Below the pieces are notes generated by a model that did not search any database, had not been told where the DNA came from, and worked only from the letters and a program-made list of their open reading frames with translations. Made by a program: the position numbers and the translations under genes. A stretch of 64,000 nt of DNA from the NCBI RefSeq assembly GCF_028473745.1, contig NZ_CP101137.1:1488001-1552000 (forward strand), read 5' to 3'. Each line of letters begins with the position of its first letter. The stretch's first letter is position 1. Positions 27,299-36,651 of this stretch are shown here, piece by piece. This DNA comes from Streptomyces sp. M92. GTDB taxonomy: Bacteria; Actinomycetota; Actinomycetes; Streptomycetales; Streptomycetaceae.

Positions 27299-28717
27299 TC
27301 AGTCCGGTCGAGACGACCCCTTCGGGTTGTCCGGGGGCTCCTGAGAAGGCTTTCCACCGGCCGCGAGTTCGAACTCGGCTCGCGGATGTTCGAGTGACCC
27401 CAGGGAGACGATCTCCCGTTTGAAGAGCCCGGCGAGGGCCCATTCGGCCAGCACGCGCGCCTTGCGGTTGACGGTGGGGACGCGGCTGAGGTGGTAGGCG
27501 CGGTGCATGAACCACGCGGGGTAGCCCTTCAGCCGGCGCCCGTAGACGTGGGCGACTCCCTTGTGGAAGCCGAGGGAGGCGACGGAGCCCGCGTATGTGT
27601 GCTCGTACGTCTCCAGGGGTTCGCCGCGCAGGGTGTGCGTGATGTTGTCGCCGAGGACCTTGGCCTGACGGACGGCGTGCTGGGCGTTGGGGGCGCATTC
27701 CGCACCGGGCGCGGCGGCGGTGACGTCGGGTACGGCGGCGGCGTCTCCCGCGGCCCACGCGTGCGGGGCGCCGTCCACGGAGAGGTGGGGGGTGCACCTG
27801 AGCCGGCCGCGTTCGTTCAGGGGGAGGTCGGTGGCGGCGAGGACCGGGTGGGGTTTGACGCCGGCCGTCCACACGACCGTGCGGGTCGGGAACCGGGAGC
27901 CGTCGCTGAGGACGGCGACGCGGTCGGCGCAGGACTCCAGGCGGGTCTGGAGGCGTACGTCGATGTTGCGGCGGCGCAGTTCGGTGACCGTGTAGCGGCC
28001 GAGCTCCTCCCCGACCTCGGGCAGGACCCGGCCGGAGGCCTCGACGAGGATCCACTTCATGTCGTCGGGCGTGACGTTGTGGTAGTACCGCGCGGCGTAG
28101 CGGGCCATGTCCTCCAGCTCGCCGAGCGCCTCGACGCCCGCGTAGCCGCCGCCGACGAAGACGAAGGTGAGGGCGGCGTCGCGCAGGGCGGGGTCGCGGG
28201 TGGAGGAGGCGATGTCCATCTGTTCGAGGACGTGGTTGCGCAGGCCGATGGCCTCCTCGACGGTCTTGAAACCGACGCCGTGGTCGGCGAGGCCGGGGAC
28301 GGGCAGGGTGCGCGAGACCGAGCCGGGCGCGAGGACGAGTTCGTCGTACGTCAGTCTGCGGACGCCGGCGCCCTCCTCGGTGGCGAGGGTGGAGACGGTG
28401 GCGGTGCGGGTGGTGTGGTCGACGGAGCGGGCCTCGCCGATGACGACGCCGCACTGGTCGAGGACGCGGCGCAGCGGCACGACGACGTGCCGGGGGGAGA
28501 TGGAGCCGGCCGCCGCCTCGGGGAGGAACGGCTGGTACGTCATGTAGGGGTCGGGTGTGACGACCGTGATCTCGGCTTCGCCGCGCCGCAGTTCGCCTCG
28601 CAGGTTCCGCTGGAGGCGCAGGGCCGTGTACATCCCGACGTAGCCGCCGCCGACAACGAGAATGCGCGCACGTTCCTTCACCATCCCATGACGCACCCGG
28701 CGCTTGCGTTTGTCCAC
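27299..28717 (-). CDS. NDH-2-type FAD-dependent NADH dehydrogenase
   Basis: 472 residues, two Rossmann folds: FAD-binding VVGGGYVGMYTA (about 20-31) and NADH-binding VFVGGGYAGVEALGE (about 188-202), plus YDELVLAPGS and the second FAD element AWAAGDAAAVPD (about 315). Single-subunit type II dehydrogenases pass electrons from NADH to menaquinone without pumping protons; the C-terminal amphipathic region (about 380-440) is the likely membrane anchor. GTG 28717 gives the longest product; ATG 28684 is an alternative that removes the basic first 11 residues. In S. coelicolor this gene (about SCO4119) is next to atrA, as here. Confidence 0.87.
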   Translation of the reverse strand: MDKRKRRVRHGMVKERARILVVGGGYVGMYTALRLQRNLRGELRRGEAEITVVTPDPYMTYQPFLPEAAAGSISPRHVVVPLRRVLDQCGVVIGEARSVDHTTRTATVSTLATEEGAGVRRLTYDELVLAPGSVSRTLPVPGLADHGVGFKTVEEAIGLRNHVLEQMDIASSTRDPALRDAALTFVFVGGGYAGVEALGELEDMARYAARYYHNVTPDDMKWILVEASGRVLPEVGEELGRYTVTELRRRNIDVRLQTRLESCADRVAVLSDGSRFPTRTVVWTAGVKPHPVLAATDLPLNERGRLRCTPHLSVDGAPHAWAAGDAAAVPDVTAAAPGAECAPNAQHAVRQAKVLGDNITHTLRGEPLETYEHTYAGSVASLGFHKGVAHVYGRRLKGYPAWFMHRAYHLSRVPTVNRKARVLAEWALAGLFKREIVSLGSLEHPRAEFELAAGGKPSQEPPDNPKGSSRPD

Positions 28718-29058
28718 AGGCTCGTCGATTTGTGTGACCGGAGACGGTGGCGGCGGGTGTTCGGCGCAATGGCTTCGCTGTGGAGAGGAAGCGCAGGTCA
28801 GTGGGGGCGGGAGCGGGGCGGGAGGGCCGAGTGTTCCGGACGTATACGATCCGTGCTCCGGTCGGGGGACGCACCGTGCGGAACCTGCCCCTTCTGAATT
28901 GACCCCCGCTCAACTATGTTCTTTCCCACGGAGCGTAGGGGGATGTGCTCATCGGGTCCGCGACGGGCGGGCCGGGAACCGAGCCTGTTCCGCCGCAATC
29001 CGGCTTTCGATGGCGGGGAGAGTCTCCGGGGGGAGACGTCATTACCGGGGGATTGGCT
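28718..29058. other. Divergent region between the NDH-2 and atrA genes
   Basis: 341 bases, no gene. Just before atrA it holds a perfect dyad GTCTCC-GGGG-GGAGAC (29022-29037), 21 bases upstream of the chosen start, a possible autoregulatory operator. TTGACC occurs at 28899-28904, but no correctly spaced -10 is visible. Confidence 0.45.
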
Positions 29059-29898
29059 ATGCATGTTCAGGGCTCTCATTGGTCGTCCACGTCCACTGTC
29101 GCGCCCGGTGGCGCGATGAACGCGGCACCGGGCGGCGGACGTGGGGACGGAGCGCGGACCGCGCCGTTGCGCGTGGACGCCCAGCGCAATCTGGAGCACG
29201 TGCTGCGCGCGGCGCGTGAGGTGTTCGGCGAGCTGGGGTACGGCGCGCCGATGGAGGACGTGGCGCGGCGCGCGCGGGTCGGTGTCGGCACGGTGTACCG
29301 GCGCTTTCCCAGCAAGGACGTCCTGGTGCGGCGAATAGCCGAGGAGGAGACGGCCCGGCTGACCGATCAGGCCCGGGCGGCGCTCGGGCAGGAGGACGAG
29401 CCGTGGTCGGCTCTCTCGCGCTTCCTGCGCACTTCGGTGGCCTCGGGTGCGGGCCGGCTGCTGCCCCCGCAGGTGCTGCGGGTCGGGGTGTCCGACGAGG
29501 GTGACGGCGGTGACGGCGATGCCGTGAGCGGCGAGCCGCGGGTGCCGCAGCAGCGGATACAGCCGGGCTCCGGTGAGCTGCGGCTGGTGCCCGAGGGCTC
29601 GGTGTCCGCGGGGTCCTCGGCCGGCGGGGCCGTCGACGCGTCGGCCGGTGCGTCGGCCGGTGCGTCGGTTTCCGTGGTGGACGACGACGGGGCGGCGGCG
29701 CTGCTCGAGGTGGTGGGGCGGCTCGTCGAGCGGGCGCGAGCGGCGGGCGAGTTGCGGCCGGACGTTTCGGTGTCGGACGTACTGCTGGTGATCGCCACGG
29801 CGGCGCCCTCGCTGCCGGACGCCGCACACCAGGCGGCCGCCTCGGCCCGGCTGCTGGACATCCTGCTGGAGGGTCTGCGGTCGCGTCCCTCGTCGTGA
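29059..29898 (+). CDS. atrA: TetR-family regulator AtrA
   Basis: 279 residues. The N-terminal TetR helix-turn-helix is at about 40-85 (LEHVLRAAREVFGELGYG, MEDVARRARVGVGTVYRRFPSKDVL). The C-terminal ligand domain includes a Ser/Ala/Gly-rich, poorly ordered insert (about 165-205) that includes three SAGA-type repeats. In S. coelicolor the TetR regulator AtrA (SCO4118) activates actII-ORF4 and affects N-acetylglucosamine uptake and sporulation genes; the neighbour order NDH-2 / TetR / sigma factor is the same here, which supports the name. ATG 29059 (MHVQGSH) is chosen because GGGGGATT precedes it; an ATG at 29116 is also possible. Confidence 0.8.
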   Translation: MHVQGSHWSSTSTVAPGGAMNAAPGGGRGDGARTAPLRVDAQRNLEHVLRAAREVFGELGYGAPMEDVARRARVGVGTVYRRFPSKDVLVRRIAEEETARLTDQARAALGQEDEPWSALSRFLRTSVASGAGRLLPPQVLRVGVSDEGDGGDGDAVSGEPRVPQQRIQPGSGELRLVPEGSVSAGSSAGGAVDASAGASAGASVSVVDDDGAAALLEVVGRLVERARAAGELRPDVSVSDVLLVIATAAPSLPDAAHQAAASARLLDILLEGLRSRPSS

Positions 29899-29931
29899 CG
29901 CGGCAGTGCGGCCGGCCCGGGTGCCAGGCCC

Positions 29932-29962
29932 GGGCGGGGCGGGGCGGGGCGGGGCGGGGCGG
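29932..29962. repeat. GGGGC pentanucleotide tract after atrA
   Basis: Six tandem GGGGC-type units on the plus strand, 34 bases after the atrA stop. With more than four G-tracts it could form a G-quadruplex in DNA or in the atrA mRNA 3' end. Confidence 0.7.
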
Positions 29963-30138
29963 TCGGTTCCGTGTGTCCCACCTCCCTCCCTGCTCGAACA
30001 GTTGATCGTCATTACCGGGTTTCGGGAAGTCCCCACAGACGAGTGATGGCGTGCGCTGCGGTGTCCTGACCAATGGCCAATATGGCACGCTGACGCGGTG
30101 TTCGGGACTGGGCGGGCAGGTGGCGGGGGCTATCCGGG

Positions 30139-32223
30139 ATGAGCGTTGACGGGCGGGACGGATCACTCGGCGAGGACGGCACCGGACCCGGCGGGCCGCC
30201 GCCTGTGCCGAGCCAGGGCGGGCCGTCCCGGATCCCGGACGAGTCGGGTGAGGGTGCCGGCACAGCTGAGGGGACGGAGTCCTCAAAGGGGGGCGCTCCC
30301 GAGGAGTCCGGATCGGCCGACGTGGTGGGGCCCGCTGAGGGCGCCGGACCGGCCGAGGGGACCGGAGCGGCTGAAGCGGCCGTCCCCGCTCAACGGGAGC
30401 TGCACGAGGACACCGTTCTCCCGGCGTCGCGCGAGGTGCGTGACGGAGGAATCCTTCCGCCACCGCGGGAGGTGTACGACGAAGGCGTCCTGCCGCCGCC
30501 GCGCGAGGTGCCGGAATCCGACGCCGAGCTGATCGGGCGGATGCGCTCGGGCGACGACACCGCCTACGAGGAGCTGTACCGGCGCCACGCGGACGCGGTG
30601 CGCCGGTACGCGCGCACCTGCTGCCGCGACGCCCACACCGCGGACGACCTCACGGCCGAGGTCTTCGCCCGCATGCTCCAGGCGGTGCGCGGCGGCTCGG
30701 GCCCCGAACACGCCGTACGCGCCTACCTGCTCACCGCCGTCCGCCGGGTCGCCGCCGGCTGGACGCGGTCGGCCGGGCGGGAACAGCTGGTGGACGACTT
30801 CGCGGTGTTCGCCGCGCAGGCCGCGCACTCCGCCAAGGTGCCGGACGACGACACCCTGGAGCTGGGCGCCGACGTCCGGGCCATGCACGAGGCCGAGCAG
30901 TCCATGGCCATGCGGGCCTTCCGGTCGCTGCCCGAGCGGTGGCAGGCCGTGCTGTGGCACACCGAGGTCGAGGACGAGTCGCCGAGCGAGGTGGCCGTGC
31001 TCTTCGGGCTCGACGCCAACGGCACCCGGGTGCTCGCCAGCCGCGCCCGGGAGGGCCTGAAGCAGGCCTACCTCCAGGCCCACGTCAGCGAAACCCTCGC
31101 CGCCGACAAGGAGTGCGCCCGCTACGCCGACCAGCTCGGCACCTACGCGCGCGGCAGGCTGCGCATCCGGGCCGAACGAGGGTTGCGCAAGCATTTGGAG
31201 GAGTGCGCCCGGTGCCGGCTGGCGGCCGGTCAGATCGCGGAGGTCGCGAGCGGCATCCCCGCCGTGGTGCCGGTCGCGGTCATCGGCTGGTTCGGTGCCG
31301 CCGGGTATGCCAAGGCGGCGGGGCTCATCGTCGGCGGCGCGGGCGCCGGTGCGACGGGTGCCGCGGGCGCGGCGGCCGCCGCGGGCGGAGGTGCGTCCGG
31401 TGGGGCGGGGGCCGGGGGTGGCGCGGTCGCCTCCGAAGGGCTGGGCGCCCCGGTGAAGGCCGGCATCGCGGCCGGAGTGGTGGCGGTGGCCGCCGCGGCG
31501 GCGCTGGTCTTCGCCCTGATCGGCGACGACACGCCGGCGAAGCAGCCGCCGAAGGCGGGCCCGCCCGCCTCCTCGCCGGTTGCCCAGCCCGCCCCGGACA
31601 CGCCCACGCCCACGCCCACGCCCTCGCCCCAGCCACCGCGCCCACGCCCACCGGTGGCCGCCCCCGAGCCGACCCCGACACCCACCCCCAGCCCGACGCC
31701 CGAGCCGTCACCGCCCCCTTCCCCCACGCCGACGCCCACTCCGGAACCGACACCGACCCCGACGCCCGCACCGACCCCGCCGCCCGCACCGGCCGTCTAC
31801 CGGTGGAGCGAGCTGGCGTACGACGTCACCGGCGACGGCAGCGGCCCGGAGATGCGGCTGGGCGAGAGCGGCTGGGTGTGGCAGCGCTCGGCGCTCTCGA
31901 TCGGCGGCGAGCGGTACGCGCACGGCGTCACGGTGCACGGGCGCTCCAGCACCGTCATCGATCTCAACCGCTCCTGCTCGTCCTACGACGCCGTGGTCGG
32001 CGTGGACGACCTGACGCTGAAGCTGGGCAAGGTCTACTTCGCGGTGTACGCCGACGGCGTCCGGCTGTGGAGGTCGGGGATGGTCAAGGGCGGTGACTCG
32101 GCCGTGCCCGTCCACGTGGACCTCACGGGACGCGAGAGCGTGACGCTGGCCGTGGAGCCCCACAACCACCTCGACCGCGTGGCACTGGCCGACTGGGCGC
32201 AGTCCCGGTTCACGTGTGCGTAG
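30139..32223 (+). CDS. ECF-like sigma factor fused to zinc finger, membrane helix and NPCBM-like domain
   Basis: 694 residues. Order: acidic, Pro/Gly-rich N-terminus (1-130); sigma region 2 (about 132-200, with DDLTAEVFARML); sigma region 4 (about 250-310, with LPERWQAVLWHTEVEDESPSEVAVLFGL); an anti-sigma-type zinc finger HLEECARC (about 353-360); one transmembrane helix (about 438-462, AGIAAGVVAVAAAAALVFALIG, preceded by a Gly/Ala-rich run that may be a second); a Pro/Thr-rich spacer (about 470-555); and a C-terminal NPCBM/discoidin-like domain (about 557-694, with VHGRSSTVIDLNRSC, FAVYADGVRLWRS). This predicts a membrane-tethered sigma factor with an outside carbohydrate-binding sensor. How it would be released is not encoded nearby. 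S. coelicolor has a similar gene beside atrA. Confidence 0.85.
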   Translation: MSVDGRDGSLGEDGTGPGGPPPVPSQGGPSRIPDESGEGAGTAEGTESSKGGAPEESGSADVVGPAEGAGPAEGTGAAEAAVPAQRELHEDTVLPASREVRDGGILPPPREVYDEGVLPPPREVPESDAELIGRMRSGDDTAYEELYRRHADAVRRYARTCCRDAHTADDLTAEVFARMLQAVRGGSGPEHAVRAYLLTAVRRVAAGWTRSAGREQLVDDFAVFAAQAAHSAKVPDDDTLELGADVRAMHEAEQSMAMRAFRSLPERWQAVLWHTEVEDESPSEVAVLFGLDANGTRVLASRAREGLKQAYLQAHVSETLAADKECARYADQLGTYARGRLRIRAERGLRKHLEECARCRLAAGQIAEVASGIPAVVPVAVIGWFGAAGYAKAAGLIVGGAGAGATGAAGAAAAAGGGASGGAGAGGGAVASEGLGAPVKAGIAAGVVAVAAAAALVFALIGDDTPAKQPPKAGPPASSPVAQPAPDTPTPTPTPSPQPPRPRPPVAAPEPTPTPTPSPTPEPSPPPSPTPTPTPEPTPTPTPAPTPPPAPAVYRWSELAYDVTGDGSGPEMRLGESGWVWQRSALSIGGERYAHGVTVHGRSSTVIDLNRSCSSYDAVVGVDDLTLKLGKVYFAVYADGVRLWRSGMVKGGDSAVPVHVDLTGRESVTLAVEPHNHLDRVALADWAQSRFTCA

Positions 32224-32301
32224 GGACCAACGAACAGGGCGACGAGGTCGTCCGGGACCACCCGCGGTCCGGTCGAATGGCGCCCCGCGCCCCATGCCCA
32301 A

Positions 32302-32341
32302 CGCCCGACGCCCGACGCCCGACGCCCGACGCCCGACGCCC
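32302..32341. repeat. Heptanucleotide tandem repeat between convergent genes
   Basis: CGCCCGA repeated five to six times between the sigma-factor gene (ends 32223) and the convergent asparagine-synthetase-like gene (ends 32370). The same repeat length, with another sequence, occurs at 1861-1893. Confidence 0.75.
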
Positions 32342-32369
32342 CGGCGAAGCCTCCCGCGAGGCCCCCGGG

Positions 32370-34487
32370 TCACCCCCGCCGCACAACCGCCCCCGCCCCG
32401 CCCAGCGCCCCCCGCTGCGGCGCGATCCCCGCGGGCACCGCTCGCTGCCGGGCGGGCGTGCCCGTCCAGCACGTGCCGCGCCGGGCGAGCAGGCGGCCGA
32501 GCCACAGCTCCAGGGAGACCAGGTCGGCCAGCCCGTCCAGCGGCAGTGCCTCACCCGCCGCGGCGGCCCGCACCGCCTTGCGCACGACCCGCGCCTCCAC
32601 CAGCCCCGCCTCCGCGAGCAGCGGCGTGTCGAACAGCCCCATCAAGGAGTCCGCCGCGAGCCGCAGCCCGGTCCGCGCGGCCGAGGCGGCCACCGCCTGC
32701 GTCGGCGCCCCCCATCCGCTCGGCAGCTCGCTCACTCCCGCCCCTTCCAGCACCGTCCGCAGGATCGACGCCCGCGCCCCCGGCTGCACCCGCAGCGCCT
32801 CCGGCAGGGCCCGGCACGCGCGGACGACCTGGTTGTCGAGGAACGGCGTGTGCAGCCGCTGGAAGCGGATCTCGGCGGCCTGCTCCAGCACCCGCACGTC
32901 CGCCGCCTGCCGCGCCAGCGCCGCCCGCGCCCGGAAGTCACCGGGCCGCTGCCCCGGCCCCACGCCGGACCGCTGCGACGACGTCTGCAAGCGAACCGAT
33001 ACTTCAGCCAACGCCTCCCCGGTCAGCCACCGCGCCGCCGGCCCCGGCCCCGCCCAGGTCAGCACGGCCAGCGACGCGTCCGTCGCCCCGTCGCCGGGCG
33101 CGTCGAAGCGGCGCCGCAGCAGCCGCTCGGAGAGCACCTCCAGGCCGGACCGGTACGGGGTCCGCGCCAGCCGCCGTGCCGCGGCGTACACCCGCGCGGG
33201 CACCAGTACCGAGCCGTCCGCCTTGGCCATCGCGGCGACCGGACGCACGAGGTGGCGCCGTTTGCGGTCCATCAGCAGGTCGGCGAGGCGCGCCGGGTGC
33301 GCGTCCAGGACCTGCCGCGCCCCGTACCCCGCGAAGTGGTCGGCGCTGCCCGCCGCGAGCCGCGCCCGGTGCCGTGCCGCCGCGATCAGGGAGGAGCCCG
33401 GTTCGTCGGTCAGCGGCCCGTCCAGGACGCCGTACGGCAGCATGTCCTCGCCGCCGGGGACGACGACGTGGTGCAGCCGCGGGTTGGCCGCCAGCGCTCC
33501 CGCCCGCGCCAGCTCGGCCTCCTGCCCGCCGACGGCGAGGTCGTTGAAGGTGACGGCCAGCAGCCGCTCCCCCGCCCCCGTGCCGTGCCCGAGCACGGTC
33601 CCCGGCATGCCCGGCAGCCCGGCGGCCAGGAGCGCCAGCGTCCCCGAGGCCGGTCCGCCGGACAGGTCGGCGCCGATCCCCGGCACCGGCATCCCGCGCG
33701 CGGCACGCCGTTCGGCCGGGCCCATGCCGGGGACCGGCCCGGGGTCGATGCCGTCCCCGGGGACATGCCGGGGCGCGGCGAGACGCGTGCGCACGGCCTC
33801 CACCAGGGCGTCCCGTACGCCGTCCACCGCGCGGTCGGGGTCGGCGGCGGGCGCCGCGACGGCGAGGGAGGCCACCGGTTCGTACCCGGCGACCTCGCGC
33901 GCCCCGGCGCGCAGGATCAGCGCATGCCCCGGCGGAATGCGCTTCACGCCGTCGTACGGGGTGGAGTCGTCCAGCGCGGCCGGCACGTCGGGGGCGGCGA
34001 GCAGCGCGGCGAGGTGTCCGAAGTCGAGGTTGGCCTCGACGAGGTCGGCCAGGGGCAGCGCGGCGGTGGCGTAGGCGGTGCCGCCCGCCCAGGGGGTGTG
34101 GAACACCGGTCGCACGCCCGCGAGATCGCCGCAGACGGTGATCCGCCGCCCGACCTGGACCACGGCCGTGTAGCTCCCCGGCCACGCGGTCAGGTGCCGC
34201 AGGGCCCCGCCCCGCGCGGCGAACAGGCCGACCCGCAGCTGCTCGTCGCTCGCCCCGCAGATGCCGAGTACGGCGATCCGGGTCTGGGGGTCGGCGGAGA
34301 CGACGCGGACCTCGTCGGGGCGCCAGTCGCCGACCGCCCACAGGGGATCGGGGTCGCCCCACAACAGCTGCGAACCGACGGGCTGCACGGTCTCACCGTC
34401 GTACCCGGTGGCACCCGCCGAGCCGGCCGCACCGGCGATTCCACCGGCCCCCACGGCGGCGCTGCTCCACCCCACCAACCACCGCAT
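32370..34487 (-). CDS. Asparagine-synthetase-like protein with degenerate glutaminase site
   Basis: 705 residues. The start ATG 34487 has an ideal GGAGG-CGTCG upstream, giving an N-terminus MRWLVGWSS; the usual class II glutaminase Cys2 is therefore missing, although the N-terminal domain (about 1-190) still looks glutaminase-like (WAGGTAYAT, SGxRPVFHT-type loop as LAGVRPVFHTP). The ATP-pyrophosphatase loop is DLSGGPASGT (about 272-281), with Pro-Ala where Leu/Phe-Asp is normal in SGGxDS. C-terminal half is synthetase-like (FLDNQVVRACRALP). Such proteins can be amidotransferase-independent ligases, as in beta-lactam or lasso-peptide cyclases, but no precursor peptide or partner is nearby, so the substrate is unknown. 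Confidence 0.82.
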   Translation of the reverse strand: MRWLVGWSSAAVGAGGIAGAAGSAGATGYDGETVQPVGSQLLWGDPDPLWAVGDWRPDEVRVVSADPQTRIAVLGICGASDEQLRVGLFAARGGALRHLTAWPGSYTAVVQVGRRITVCGDLAGVRPVFHTPWAGGTAYATAALPLADLVEANLDFGHLAALLAAPDVPAALDDSTPYDGVKRIPPGHALILRAGAREVAGYEPVASLAVAAPAADPDRAVDGVRDALVEAVRTRLAAPRHVPGDGIDPGPVPGMGPAERRAARGMPVPGIGADLSGGPASGTLALLAAGLPGMPGTVLGHGTGAGERLLAVTFNDLAVGGQEAELARAGALAANPRLHHVVVPGGEDMLPYGVLDGPLTDEPGSSLIAAARHRARLAAGSADHFAGYGARQVLDAHPARLADLLMDRKRRHLVRPVAAMAKADGSVLVPARVYAAARRLARTPYRSGLEVLSERLLRRRFDAPGDGATDASLAVLTWAGPGPAARWLTGEALAEVSVRLQTSSQRSGVGPGQRPGDFRARAALARQAADVRVLEQAAEIRFQRLHTPFLDNQVVRACRALPEALRVQPGARASILRTVLEGAGVSELPSGWGAPTQAVAASAARTGLRLAADSLMGLFDTPLLAEAGLVEARVVRKAVRAAAAGEALPLDGLADLVSLELWLGRLLARRGTCWTGTPARQRAVPAGIAPQRGALGGAGAVVRRG

Positions 34488-35166
34488 CGACGCCTCCACA
34501 GGCTGGGGACAACCAGTGCACCGTACGAACTGGTCCCATGCTGCCATGAAGGGCGCGCCGCAGAGCAGCGACGGAGCCGCATGTGCTCCCATGAATGCGC
34601 CCCCGCGGGTGTTCACCCGCGAAGGCCGACGGCCTGGCCGGAGGGCGTGAAGACGACGCGAATGCGCCCCCGCAACGCGCCCCTTGGCTACCCAACGCGC
34701 CCTCAATCTCCATGGTGAGGGCGGTGACACCCCGGAAAGCCGGGGTCGATTTTCAGCCAATTCGACGTTACGAAAGCACGCTCGGACACGCTCCGTACAG
34801 GCTTTGCGCACCGTCCGACGGTGCGCAGTCCGGGAGGCGAGGCACACCCCCCGGACCGGTCCACCGCCCGCGGGGATGTAGGCGGCGGTATCCCCCAGCC
34901 CACTGGATCCAGTACAGCGGGCCGACCCACGCACCGCCCATGGAACCGCTCCCCGTGTGGCCGGAGAAGAGCGCACGGCCGGGCGCACGGCCACACAGCG
35001 GGAGCACGCGGCAACAGACCGTGCTGGGGCCGCACTTGAGTACGGACCACAATCCCGCCATCCGGAACAATGCCTCTTAACGCATGGGATCCGGCGAACT
35101 ACGCTGGGTTTACGAATGCCGCGTGGTTATGCCAGCGCGGCAGCCGTCTGTGTCGAGGGGTGGCGC
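34488..35166. other. 679-base divergent intergenic region
   Basis: No convincing gene, though long open frames cross it on both strands because of base composition. It holds a strong dyad TGCGCACCGT-CCG-ACGGTGCGCA (34805-34827) and a predicted promoter for the rightward gene (35077-35105). The dyad in a divergent spacer could be the terminator of an unannotated small RNA or an operator. Confidence 0.5.
35077..35105 (+). promoter_or_regulatory. Candidate promoter of the sporulation-associated gene
   Basis: TTAACG (35077-35082), 17-base spacer, TACGCT (35100-35105). The leader to ATG 35167 would be about 55 bases. Confidence 0.45.
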
Positions 35167-36591
35167 ATGTCCAGGGAGCAACGCGGGCCGAACGAAAAGC
35201 TCGGCGCCGTTCTCGCCCTCGCGGGAATCAGCAACGCAGGTCTCGCCCGGCGCGTCAACGACCTCGGCGCCCAGCGCGGGTTGACGCTGCGCTACGACAA
35301 GACGTCGGTGGCGCGGTGGGTGTCGAAGGGCATGGTGCCGCAGGGTGCGGCGCCGCACCTCATCGCCGCCGCCATCGGCCAGAAGCTCGGCCGCCCGGTG
35401 CCGCTGCACGAGATCGGCCTGGCGGACGCGGACCCGGCCCCCGAAGTGGGCCTCGCCTTCCCCCGGGACGTCGGCCAGGCGGTCAGGTCGGCCACCGAGC
35501 TGTACCGTCTCGACCTCGCAGGCCGGCGCTCCGGCGCCGGCGGCATCTGGCAGTCCCTGGCCGGGTCGTTCGCGGTGAGCGCGTACGCGACGCCCGCCTC
35601 ACGGTGGCTGATAACCCCGGCCGACAGCTCGGTGGCGCGCGAGGCGGGCCCGGCCGAGGGCTCCGGCGCACCGCTCAAAGTCGGCCACAGCGATGTGCAG
35701 AAGCTGCGGGAGGCCGCCGAGGACGCGCGGCGCTGGGACTCCAAGTACGGCGGCGGCGACTGGCGTTCGTCGATGGTCCCCGAGTGTTTACGCGTCGAGG
35801 CGGCGCCGCTGCTCCTCGGCTCCTACTCCGACGAGGTCGGCCGCGCCCTGTTCGGCGCCTCGGCCGAACTGACCCGCCTGGCGGGCTGGATGGCCTTCGA
35901 CACCGGGCAGCAGGAGGCGGCCCAGCGGTACTACATCCAGGCGCTGCGCCTGGCCCGCGCGGCGGCCGACGTCCCCCTGGGCGGCTACGTGCTCGCCTCG
36001 ATGTCCCTCCAGGCGACCTACCGCGGCTTCGGCGACGAGGGCGTGGACCTCGCCCAGGCCGCGCTCGAACGCAACCGGGGCCTGGCCACGGCGCGCACCA
36101 TGAGCTTCTTCCGGCTGGTCGAGGCCCGCGCCCACGCGCGCGCGGGCGACGCCCCGGCGGCCGGCGCCGCCCTGAAGGCCGCGGAGAGCTGGCTGGAGCG
36201 CTCCCGGCCGGGCGACAGCGACCCGACGTGGCTGGGTTTCTACTCCTACGACCGGTTCGCCGCCGACGCGGCCGAGTGCTACCGCGACCTGAAGGCACCA
36301 CGCCAGGTCCGCCGCTTCACCGAGCAGGCACTGTCGAAGCCGACGGAGGAGTTCGTACGGTCGCACGGGCTCAGGCTCGTCGTCTCGGCGGTGGCCGAGC
36401 TGGAGTCCGGCAACCTGGACGCGGCCTGCGAGCAGGGCGTGCGGGCGGTCGAGGTGGCCGGCCGCATCTCCTCGGCCCGCACCACCGAGTACGTGAAGGA
36501 CCTCCTGCACCGCCTGGAGCCGTACGGCGACGAGCCGCGCGTGGTCGAGCTGCGCGAGCGCGCCCGCCCGCTGCTGATGACCACGGCCTGA
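35167..36591 (+). CDS. Sporulation-associated TPR regulator (SCO4114/NsdA-like)
   Basis: 474 residues: an N-terminal helix-turn-helix-like part (about 8-70, [24 protein letters not shown] and [10 protein letters not shown]) and a C-terminal tetratricopeptide-like array (about 230-465, [50 protein letters not shown]). This matches the Streptomyces family that includes the sporulation-associated SCO4114 and the antibiotic regulator NsdA. ATG 35167 has GAGGGG nearby; the longer frame is rejected. Codon 208 (35788-35790) is TTA, the only in-frame TTA I found in the window, so translation should depend on the bldA leucyl-tRNA. It is probably cytoplasmic and developmental. Confidence 0.82.
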   Translation: MSREQRGPNEKLGAVLALAGISNAGLARRVNDLGAQRGLTLRYDKTSVARWVSKGMVPQGAAPHLIAAAIGQKLGRPVPLHEIGLADADPAPEVGLAFPRDVGQAVRSATELYRLDLAGRRSGAGGIWQSLAGSFAVSAYATPASRWLITPADSSVAREAGPAEGSGAPLKVGHSDVQKLREAAEDARRWDSKYGGGDWRSSMVPECLRVEAAPLLLGSYSDEVGRALFGASAELTRLAGWMAFDTGQQEAAQRYYIQALRLARAAADVPLGGYVLASMSLQATYRGFGDEGVDLAQAALERNRGLATARTMSFFRLVEARAHARAGDAPAAGAALKAAESWLERSRPGDSDPTWLGFYSYDRFAADAAECYRDLKAPRQVRRFTEQALSKPTEEFVRSHGLRLVVSAVAELESGNLDAACEQGVRAVEVAGRISSARTTEYVKDLLHRLEPYGDEPRVVELRERARPLLMTTA

Positions 36592-36651
36592 CGGCGGCGG
36601 CCTGACGAGCGCTGCCTGACCGACATCACGCCGGGCCCGGGTTTGAAGGCA

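Noticed and set aside
29899..30138. Possible small gene between atrA and the sigma factor
   Set aside because: No frame with ribosome-binding site; region is mainly the GGGGC tract and promoter space.
32370..34487. Lasso-peptide cyclase of a biosynthetic cluster
   Set aside because: No precursor peptide, leader peptidase or RRE protein in the flanks; kept as asparagine-synthetase-like only.
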